Below, piece after piece: positions 1 through 5,908 of a stretch of 5,908 nt of DNA. The stretch is taken from contig CALGLS010000240.1 of the NCBI GenBank assembly GCA_937959375.1, positions 1 to 5,908 of the forward strand, in the 5' to 3' direction. The position numbers and the translations under genes are program-made. The notes under the pieces were generated by a model. That model was not told the origin of the DNA. It saw only the letters and a list, made by a program, of their open reading frames with translations, and ran no database searches. Positions within the stretch are counted from its first letter, which is position 1. Each line of letters begins with the position of its first letter. This DNA comes from an uncultured Saprospiraceae bacterium. Lineage in GTDB: Bacteria > Bacteroidota > Bacteroidia > Chitinophagales > Saprospiraceae.

Positions 1-246
1 CCAGATCAATCAACCGTTCCAGTACCTTGTACAATTGATATTAATAGTTGCTCAACAGATGTTAACCCATCTGATCCAAACAATCCGTTTACAACAGACC
101 AAAATGACATGTTTTGGAATTACATGGATTATGGAGATTGGAATTGTTACTCTGCTTTTACGACAGGTCAAGACGAGCGAATGGATTTTTTCATAGAAGG
201 TGCAAGAGCAAGTTTATTGAATACACAGGCTTGTATTGATGCCTGT
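1..246 (+). other. C-terminal part of M43 (pappalysin/ulilysin-like) metallopeptidase domain
   Basis: Residues 1-82. The segment WNYMDYGDWNC (39-49) matches the Met-turn region of M43B peptidases (N-Y-M-D-Y-x-x-D-x-C), with Met42 as the Met-turn residue. It is followed by FTTGQDERM (53-61), the family's 'FT.GQ..RM' helix, then R69 and SLL (71-73). Cys10, Cys17 and Cys49 sit where secreted M43B enzymes have disulfide cysteines. The opening PDQS probably follows the usual 'D-T-P' segment, so the zinc motif HExxHxxGxxH should lie a few tens of residues upstream, outside the window. The stretch between Cys17 and the Met-turn looks somewhat longer than in ulilysin as I remember it. Whether the enzyme is active cannot be judged without the zinc site. 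Known family role: secreted zinc endopeptidases. Confidence 0.85.
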
Positions 247-3200
247 CCGAATCCAATTTTTATTTCTGTAACACCTTGCGATACGTTAATTGATATTGGA
301 GAGACTGTCACTTTCGTAAATACTACGACTGGTGCCACCAACTATGAATGGACAGTTAATAATGTACTAGAAGCAACGACAACAGACTTTACATTTAACT
401 TCGCCACAGAAGGAACCTATAGTGTTCTTTTAACTGCTTTTAATGGCGACACCAATTGTATTGTTACGAAATCACTAATTGTTGTTGCAACAGATTGTAC
501 CGGGTCGGCACATGTCAGTGATCCTATAGGATTGGATATTCCTACCTGTGGTGCTCCGGGTAATCCTTGTAAAACAATTCAGTATGCTTTGGACAATATC
601 GTTTGTAGTGGCGATACGGTTTTTATTTATAGTGGGACTTATCAATTGCCAGCGGGACAACCCAATACAGTTCCAATTGCGAAAATACCAGAGAACTATA
701 GCGTTACTTTTTTTGGAGTAGAGGACAACGGCCCCATTCTGATAGATGGAAATAATGCGCATAGAGCTTTTCAATATAATTACTACGGAAGCAATTGTCC
801 CGACGGATATCCTGACGATGGCATCAATGTTAGCAACGCCATTAATTTTGCACATTTGACAATACAGAATGTTTATCTACAAGCCTACAACTGTTCTACT
901 ACCAACCAAGTAGTAGGTGGAGGTATTCAAATATTTAATAGCCCGGGATCTGATCTTGCCGTATCGATTCGCGATTGTATTTTTGAAGACAACTTTTTAG
1001 AAGATCCAGTTTCCTTAAATAATAGTGGTCGTTCGGTAAGTGGTGCAGCTGTTTATGTCAATGGATTTGTGAATCCACAAAATGCAGCAACTACTTCAGC
1101 AATAGTGGTAATCGACAGTTGTTCGTTTAGTAACAATAGATGCCACCAGTTAGATAACGGAGGTCACGGTGGTGCTGTTTATATTGGTATTTGTGATTCA
1201 GCGACTATTACCAACTCTACTTTTTGTAACAACAATACCTTTAGTGTCAACTCAGATGCGGGTGATTTACTACACGATAGAAATGCCGGAGGAGCACTGT
1301 TGTTTTATGACAATTACAATCAATTTCCAGGTCATGAATATGTCGTTTCCAATTGTTCTTTTTTAGGAAATGAAGTGATGACCCAAGATGGTGCAAGTTT
1401 TCCAAATCAGTCAGAAGGAGCGGCTATTTTCCTTACACGAGGTGATGGTTTAGCTACGGTCACCAACGCAACGCTAACGATTGGTAACTCCCAGTTTTAT
1501 GACAATAAAAACGAAATAGGAACCGAACATGTTGACAACAATAGTGGTACCCTAGATTTGAATAGTATTGGCATCAATGTATTTGCTGATGAACTTGAAT
1601 TCGATTTAGGATCGGACACGACGCTTTGCTCAGGAGCAACATTGTTTGCGCCAGTTTATGTCGCAGGAGCCACTTATGCATGGAGCACTGGAGAAACAGG
1701 ACCAGTCATCGAAGTAACAGCGACAGGAACTTACGCGGTAACCATTACTGCTGGGCAATGTTCGTACTCAGATGAGATTTCGATTGACATCGAAAACTGT
1801 TCATTAGATTGCGAGGATACCTACTTCCAAACAATAGGAACAGTGGATCAAGACGAGGGGGGAATGGGAATGATTCCAAGTGGTGATGGCAATTTTTATG
1901 TAAAAGGATATCAAGGCGATGTGATTCTGATTTCAAAGATGACACCGGAAGGAAATGTAATTTGGACGCGAACACTCAAGGTGACTAACGCAGCAGAAGA
2001 ACGATTGCATCACATGATTTTAGATGCAGATGGTTACTTGGTTGGTTGTGGAAACGGTGGTACTTCCAATGTAAACTTTGAGGGTTTTATCTTCAAGTAC
2101 GATCCGAATGCAGATGTGTTAATGTGGTCTTCACAGATTAATTCGCAACTGCGATCTTCGACGCTATTAGAGCCATCTCCAACAGCTAATTATCGCGTGA
2201 CTGGAATCAGTTGGTTTAATGCTGCTCCTGGTCAGGCCGAGGATGGTTACATCTTATCGATTGATCGAAACACAGGAGCGCTCTCAGGAGAAGTTGCTAC
2301 TTCTTATAACACTGGAAATACAGATGGAATTCTATCCAGTACCGTTCACAATGGATTTATTTATGGAACAGGTGTTTATAATCAAGGAACAGGTTTAGCC
2401 AATTTTAGAGGCTTTATTTCTAAGTTTGATTTACTAGGTAATGAGCAATGGTCAAAGCATTACATTCGTCCGCTGTCAGCTACCGCGAGAATGTATGGAA
2501 CTGATATTGAAATTGATCAAGATTCGATCGTGACAGCTTACTACGGTGATGATGCAGGGACGAGTTTTCTTACAGAAAAAGTTTACCTAACCAAAACAGA
2601 TATGGATGGTAACTTGGCTTGGGCCAAAAGTTATACCTTCCCTGGATTTACAGAAACATTTCTTCAAGAGTTAGTGGTGATTGATGAGGGCTATTTGATT
2701 ACGACCTATAACCGAGCCAGTCCCCAACAAATTGCAATGGTGAAGATCGATAAAAGTGGAACAGTACTTTGGGCGAAAGCCTATAGCACCGATGGAGAAG
2801 AGACGATGAATATTCCAGCAACTAAAGATCAAACGATTGTAGTTAACGATAGAATTTATGTCGTTGGTAAAACAGTCGCTGCCGGAGAAAGCCAAGGAGA
2901 TATCCTAGTCATGAAATTGGACATGGATGGTAACTTAGAAGATGGTTGTCCATTCGTTTCTGATCTGGCCGTTGAGATGACGCCCTACATTAATCCCTTT
3001 GAAGGTAATGTAAACGTTGAAGCGTATTCGAACTCAATTAGTATCACTAACCCAACGGCGGTTATGGATACCTTGACCTTGGTCACTGCGCAAAGTTGTC
3101 TAGGAGATTGTAATGAAAACTGTGAAGATACTTACGTCGAAACATTAGGTACAGTAGATCAAAATGAATCGGGTTCAGGAATAATTCCAAGTGGAGACGG

Positions 3201-5908
3201 TAACTTTTATATTTCGGGACATCAGGGAGAAGATGCCATGATTATAAAAATGTCGCCAGAGGGTGAAGAGATTTGGACTCGAACCATAAACATCACCAGC
3301 TCAGTACAAGAAAGAATATACGATATGATTATAGATGCTGAGGGCTATTTAATTGCCTGCGGAAACGGAGGAACAGCAACGAATAACTTTATTGGTTTTG
3401 TCTTTAAATACGATCCAGAAAACAATAACCTCATCTGGTCAAACGAAATTGATGGACGAATAAGAGCATTCAAAATAGTCGAAACTTCACCAACGGCTAA
3501 TTACCTCATAACTGGTGTGCATTGGAATGCGCCAGGGCCGGGAGCCGATGACGATGCCTATCTAATTTCAATAGATCGAAATACGGGAGATGCATCTGGA
3601 GAGATCACTAAAGGCTATTACACCACTGGTACATCCGAATCATTTGTTGATATGGTGGTGCACAATAACTCGCTTTATGGTGTGGGACGATATGTACCAA
3701 ACGGTCAGTTCTCAGGTATCCGACCTTCGGTTTCAAAACTTGATTTTTTAGGTAATGAGCTTTGGTCACGCCTTTATATGAAGCCACTGAATTCTCCGGG
3801 GCGTCTTTACAATTCAAGCATTCTCATTGATGAGGACTCTATTGTGTTAACTCAAAATGGAGACTATGACGCTGGAGGTACTTTTACAACAGATGAAATT
3901 TACTTTACTAAGACAGACATAGATGGAAATACAGCTTGGACGAAAAGTTTCCGATTTCCAGGCCTTGATGAAATGTATCCAAATGAGGCGATTGCAATTG
4001 ATGATGGTTACCTCATCTTAGCGTTCAATCGAGAAGTAACAGACCCTAGAGTGTTTTTAATAAAAACAACTAAGCATGGTGATTTAGTTTGGACCAAACA
4101 ATTTACAACTACTAATGGCGCAACACTTGATGGAGCTGCTTTTCATAATCAGTTGTTAGTAGAAGGTGACCGAATTTATATTGTTGGACAAAATCTTGGA
4201 GTGGGAGGTTTTGGCGACGTTTTAGTGATGAAGTTGACCCTTGATGGAGAACTGCTAAGCGAATGTCCTTTCGTTGAAGATGCATCGCCAATCCAGACGA
4301 ACCTCAACGCTTTTGATACAGACGTAGGACTTTCAGAATATCAAAGTTCGCTTGTTGTTAACACTACAAACAAAACAATCGACAGCACTGATCTTATTGT
4401 ATCTGTTAGCTGTATTGGGGTTTGTGAAGATGTTTGCGAAGACACTTACGTACAAACATTAGGAACATTTGATCAGGATGAAGGTGGGCTAGGGATGGTT
4501 CCAGCAAATGATGGTAATTATTTTGTAAAAGGATATCAGGGAAATAATATTCTATTGATAAAAATAACGCCAGATGGAGAGCAGATATGGTCGCGGACTT
4601 TCAAATTAACAACTCAAACTCGCGAGCGTATAGATGACCTTTTTCTTGATACGGAAGGTTTCCTAGTAGGTGCGGGGAGTAGTGGGGTTGGTCAAAATTT
4701 AAATCGAGGATTTGTCTTTAAATATGATCCTGATAATGATATCCTTGTTTGGTCGAGACAGGTAAATACAGAATTGAGAAGTTCTATTATTTTAGAACCT
4801 TCATCTACCGACAATTATCGCTTGATGGGAACGAAATGGTTTAGCCCTTCACCAGGAGAGAGTGATGATGGCTATCTGATTTCGATTGATAGAAATACGG
4901 GAGATATGACTACAGAAGTAAATCTTTCTTATGCCTTAGGATCACAGGCTGATGGTTTTCACGACGCAGTGGTTCATAATAATTCTATTTATGTCTGTGG
5001 TCGTTTTGCATTGGGAGGAGGTTTTGCAGGTTATAGGCCTTCTGTTACACAACTTGATTTTAATGGTAATGTGCTATGGTCGCGCCAATATTTACAGCCT
5101 AGTAATATTAATGCCCGTCTTTATGCGACCGAAATTATTCTAGACCAAGATTCATTAGTTGTTGGCCATTTTGGAGACTTTAATGGAACTAACTTTTTAA
5201 CAGACCAAATCTATTTAAGTAAATCTGACTTGAATGGTAATCCTGTTTGGGTGAAAGCATTTGAGTTTCCAGGATATTCAGAAGTTTACCTAAATGAAAT
5301 TGCATCAGTAGAAGATGGCTATTTAGTTTTAGGACGACATCAGGTAAGCCCTTTTGAATTGTTTTTATTAAAAACGGATAAGAGTGGTGACTTGCTCTGG
5401 TCAAAAAAATATGCATCAAGTGATAATCTAACGCTAAATCAATTTGCTTCACAAGATCAACTGATTGTTGAAAATGATCGAATCTATATTTCTGCTGAGT
5501 ATGAAGATGCTACTAGTAACCTCGGAGATGTTTTGATTATTAAAACAGACCTTGATGGTGACATTTTTAACGACTGCCCTTTTGTAGAAACAGTAGATGT
5601 CGTTCAAATAGATTTAGATAACTTTTTCGATGACCTTACACTAATTACTTACACCAGTCCTGTTTCACTCTCAAGTCCAACCATTACAAGAGACACGACC
5701 AGCCTCATTAGCGCTATTAGTTGCCTCGGTAGTTGCGAAGAAGAGGAACTAGAAGATGAAATTTGCGACAACGGGATAGATGACGATGGCGACGGACTGG
5801 TAGACTTCTACGATCCGGATTGCCCTTGTACTGATTCATTGATTTGTGGGGCACCTTATTACAATGTATGTGCAGTGGATTGTTCGGTTCCGCCGGATAG
5901 TGCAGATG
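1..5908 (+). CDS. Giant multidomain secreted protein, internal fragment (M43 peptidase / PKD / beta-helix / three propellers)
   Basis: Frame 1 reads through the whole window without a stop: 1,969 codons plus one base. The gene starts upstream and ends downstream, so the full protein is well over 2,000 residues. Domains in order are: the end of an M43 metallopeptidase (1-82), PKD-like (83-166), right-handed beta-helix (167-530), Ig/PKD-like (531-598), three homologous propeller modules (604-1037, 1041-1475, 1479-1912) and a DDDGDG calcium-binding-like segment (1913-1943). Composition is rich in Asn, Asp, Gly, Thr and Ser with scattered cysteines, typical of exported Bacteroidota proteins. No membrane segment is visible inside the window. 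The peptidase active-site helix, the signal peptide and any type IX sorting domain would lie outside it. I infer a surface or released protease-adhesin. The exact function is unknown and I recognise no gene name. No frameshift is needed anywhere, and all domain boundaries fall in one frame, which makes the reading very secure. Confidence 0.95.
247..498 (+). other. PKD/Ig-like domain 1
   Basis: Residues 83-166. The features are those of a PKD beta-sandwich: an opening strand (PIFISVTPC), GETVTFVN (100-107), a Y-E-W core around Trp117, then F-N-F-A-T-E-G-T-Y-S-V (132-142) and an ALT-like strand (LLTAFNGD). Cys93 and Cys153 could form a disulfide across the sheet. Such domains commonly sit between catalytic and binding modules in Bacteroidota exoenzymes, as spacers or as weak binding modules. 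The assignment rests on the strand pattern and the G-T-Y-x-V signature, so the class (PKD-like) is better supported than any specific subfamily. Confidence 0.75.
499..1590 (+). other. Right-handed beta-helix domain with Pmp-like GGA / FxxN repeats
   Basis: Residues 167-530. It opens with a typical cap: GNPCKTIQYALDN (187-199), then GDTVFIYSGTY (204-214), the 'PC.TIq.Al...GDTi.i..GtY' entry of pectin-lyase-fold repeats. Five rungs then alternate a small-residue motif with an aromatic turn: GGGI (306-309) with FEDN (328-331); GAAV (348-351) with FSNN (376-379); GGAV (390-393) with FCNN (408-411); GGAL (430-433) with FLGN (454-457); GAAI (473-476) with FYDN (499-502). Before three of the turns a Cys lies two residues ahead of the Phe (326, 374, 452). 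This GGA[ILV]/FxxN alternation is the hallmark of chlamydial polymorphic membrane proteins, which are adhesins, and also occurs in other bacterial surface beta-helices. No polysaccharide-lyase catalytic site is evident, so I favour binding or adhesion; a carbohydrate-active role is the alternative. Confidence 0.8.
1591..1794 (+). other. Ig/PKD-like domain 2
   Basis: Residues 531-598. The sequence follows the common Bacteroidota pattern: F-D-L-G-S-D-T-T-L-C-S-G (534-545), a central Y-A-W-S-T-G-E-T-G (559-567), then I-E-V-T-A-T-G-T-Y-A-V (570-580), a G-Q-C (585-587) and a closing strand. Cys543 and Cys587 occupy the positions usually conserved as a pair in this domain type. It connects the beta-helix to the propeller array and is most simply a rigid spacer. 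Cys600 follows directly and begins the first C-x3-C junction. Confidence 0.78.
1810..3111 (+). repeat. Propeller module, copy 1 of 3 (434 residues)
   Basis: Residues 604-1037. It starts with C-E-D-T-Y and ends with S-C-L-G-D-C. Seven blade signatures of the form 'K.(D/T)..G...W.(R/K)' can be read: K646/W655, K699/W709, S-I-D-R-N-T-G at 753-759 (no Trp), K808/W817, K865/W874, K915/W924 and K972 (no Trp; runs into CPF). Spacing is about 50-57 residues, right for propeller blades. Each signature is preceded by a strand of the 'GyLV.G' or 'd.IYvvG' type, for example DGYLVGCG (677-684) and DRIYVVG (950-956). The final 55 residues (983-1037) are not blade-like and form a linker domain. I infer a seven-bladed beta-propeller of the kind frequent in Bacteroidota surface proteins; the ligand is unknown. 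Confidence 0.8.
2947..3111 (+). other. Cys-bounded linker domain after propeller 1
   Basis: Residues 983-1037. It begins with C-P-F-V (Cys983) and ends with S-C-L-G-D-C (Cys1033, Cys1037). In between are alternating hydrophobic strands and an N-P-T-A-V-M-D-T-L segment, suggesting a small beta-structured spacer. The same layout recurs after propellers 2 and 3, but apart from the cysteines and the CPFV start the sequence is much less conserved than the blades. Three cysteines here plus Cys1041 of the next module give an even number, so disulfide bonding within the linker and across the junction is plausible but not proven. Confidence 0.6.
3121..4425 (+). repeat. Propeller module, copy 2 of 3 (435 residues)
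   Basis: Residues 1041-1475. It is homologous to copy 1 over its full length: 34 of the first 52 residues are identical, and no gap is needed for the first 152. Blade signatures are K1083/W1092, K1136/W1146, S-I-D-R-N-T-G at 1190-1196 (no Trp), K1246/W1255, K1304/W1313, K1355/W1364 and K1411 (no Trp; runs into CPF). Shared landmarks include S-P-T-A-N-Y (1163-1168), VVHNNSLYGVG (1219-1229), F-P-G after blade 5 (1319-1321) and DRIYIVG (1390-1396). In blade 6 the consensus 'K.D' becomes K-T-T, a minor deviation. As with copy 1, I infer a seven-bladed propeller plus linker domain. Confidence 0.8.
4264..4425 (+). other. Cys-bounded linker domain after propeller 2
   Basis: Residues 1422-1475. It begins with C-P-F-V (Cys1422) and ends with S-C-I-G-V-C (Cys1471, Cys1475). 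It is about the same length as the linker after copy 1, with the cysteines in register, while the interior is largely different. It leads through C-E-D-V-C into copy 3. It is probably a small beta-sheet spacer; no function can be read from the sequence. Confidence 0.6.
4435..5736 (+). repeat. Propeller module, copy 3 of 3 (434 residues)
   Basis: Residues 1479-1912. It aligns to copy 1 without gaps over the first 152 residues, with 35 of the first 52 identical. Blade signatures are K1521/W1530, K1574/W1584, S-I-D-R-N-T-G at 1628-1634 (no Trp), Q1684/W1693 (Lys replaced by Gln), K1741/W1750, K1791/W1800 and K1848 (no Trp; runs into CPF). Shared landmarks are VVHNNSIYVCG (1657-1667), F-E-F-P-G (1755-1759) and N-D-R-I-Y-I (1825-1830). 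In the stretch around 1591-1607 it resembles copy 1 (L-R-S-S..L-E-P-S) more than copy 2. It is the last copy before the acidic segment, and its end (S-C-L-G-S-C) is not followed by another C-E-D-T-Y. Confidence 0.8.
5575..5736 (+). other. Cys-bounded linker domain after propeller 3
   Basis: Residues 1859-1912. It begins with C-P-F-V (Cys1859) and ends with S-C-L-G-S-C (Cys1908, Cys1912), matching the other two linkers in length and cysteine placement. The interior has a run of acidic and hydrophobic residues (DLDNFFDDL, 1871-1879), then a Ser/Thr-rich strand region. Here the module array stops and an acidic tract follows. Confidence 0.6.
5737..5829 (+). other. Acidic linker with DDDGDG calcium-binding-like motif
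   Basis: Residues 1913-1943. A run of acidic residues (E-E-E-E-L-E-D-E, 1913-1920) leads into C-D-N-G-I-D-D-D-G-D-G-L-V-D (1922-1935), then D-P-D-C-P-C (1938-1943). The 'C.NG.DDD.DG..D..D.DC' pattern resembles thrombospondin type 3 and MopE-type metal-binding loops and is very common as an interdomain element in Bacteroidota and Myxococcota surface proteins. Calcium binding by the Asp residues, with Cys1922 and Cys1941 or Cys1943 closing the loop, is inferred from that family. Confidence 0.75.
5830..5908 (+). other. Cysteine-rich start of a further domain, cut by the window edge
   Basis: Residues 1944-1969. The segment holds four cysteines in short spacing: Cys1949, Cys1957 and Cys1961 plus the preceding Cys1943. 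It ends in P-P-D-S-A-D with no stop codon. The reading frame is clearly open, so another domain follows. It could be a further repeat region or the approach to a C-terminal sorting domain; too little is visible to decide. Confidence 0.45.

Noticed and set aside
475..855. Minus-strand open frame of 126 codons
   Set aside because: It lies antisense to the PKD/beta-helix region of the long frame. Its translation shows no domain or motif I recognise, and the + strand frame here matches a clear family pattern.
1169..1366. Plus-strand open frame of 65 codons in another frame
   Set aside because: It overlaps the GGA/FxxN rungs of the beta-helix, which are clearly the true coding frame; its hydrophobic look comes from reading T-rich codons out of frame.
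1745..1975. Minus-strand open frame of 76 codons
   Set aside because: It is antisense to the end of Ig-like domain 2 and the first blade of copy 1; no recognisable content.
2671..3817. Two minus-strand open frames (2671-2895 and 3608-3817)
   Set aside because: Both are antisense to conserved propeller blades. They fall at different places within the repeat unit, so they do not recur between copies as a real embedded gene would.
4952..5452. Short open frames at 4952-5143 (+) and 5189-5452 (-)
   Set aside because: Both lie inside propeller copy 3, where frame 1 carries the conserved blade signatures; their translations look like shadow sequence.
1810..5736. Integrin-type FG-GAP propeller with calcium loops in the blades
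   Set aside because: The blades do not carry the DxDxDG calcium loops of FG-GAP repeats. They follow the 'K.D..G...W' pattern instead; only the hinge at 5764-5829 has such an acidic loop.
1810..5736. PQQ-dependent dehydrogenase propeller
   Set aside because: The Trp-containing blades recall PQQ repeats, but the 'A.tG...W' tryptophan-docking motif and cofactor-site residues are not evident, and three modules in one chain do not fit that enzyme family.
1810..5736. Assembly artefact creating an artificial repeat
   Set aside because: The copies differ throughout at protein and synonymous levels and the frame is intact across each junction, so a collapse or duplication error is unlikely.

Overview
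The window is the interior of one very large protein-coding gene on the + strand. Frame 1 is open from the first base to the last: 1,969 codons plus one base, with no stop. Neither the true start nor the true stop is inside the window. I see no RNA gene, promoter, terminator, mobile element or CRISPR array, and no intergenic stretch at all. Shorter ORFs in other frames are shadows of this gene.

The protein is a secreted, cysteine-containing mosaic. In order (residues numbered from the first codon of the window): the C-terminal part of an M43 (pappalysin/ulilysin-like) metallopeptidase domain with its Met-turn (about 1-82); a PKD/Ig-like domain (83-166); a right-handed beta-helix with five alternating GGA-type and FxxN motifs like those of chlamydial Pmp adhesins (167-530); a second Ig/PKD-like domain of the 'LCxG...Y.WStGet...GtY.V' type (531-598); three tandem copies of a module of about 435 residues (604-1037, 1041-1475, 1479-1912), each readable as a seven-bladed beta-propeller plus a small cysteine-ended linker domain; and an acidic segment carrying a calcium-binding-like DNGIDDDGDGLVD motif (1913-1943) that leads into a further cysteine-rich stretch cut by the window edge.

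The domain set points to Bacteroidota: M43 peptidase, PKD domains, 'K.D..G...W.k.y' propeller repeats and CDNGIDDDGDG linkers. The moderately AT-rich coding sequence fits. The combination is most reminiscent of Saprospiraceae/Lewinella-type marine or sludge bacteria. This is recognition from memory, not a search. Such proteins are usually exported by Sec and the type IX secretion system; the signal peptide and the C-terminal sorting domain would lie outside the window, so export is inferred.

Inferred working picture: a cell-surface or released protease whose catalytic head is followed by a long rod of adhesion or binding domains (beta-helix, Ig-like domains, three propellers), perhaps for attachment to particles, polymers or other cells. 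Substrate and partner cannot be read from the sequence. The most notable features are the regular three-propeller array, whose degenerate blades recur at the same place in each copy, and the Pmp-like beta-helix joined to a peptidase.
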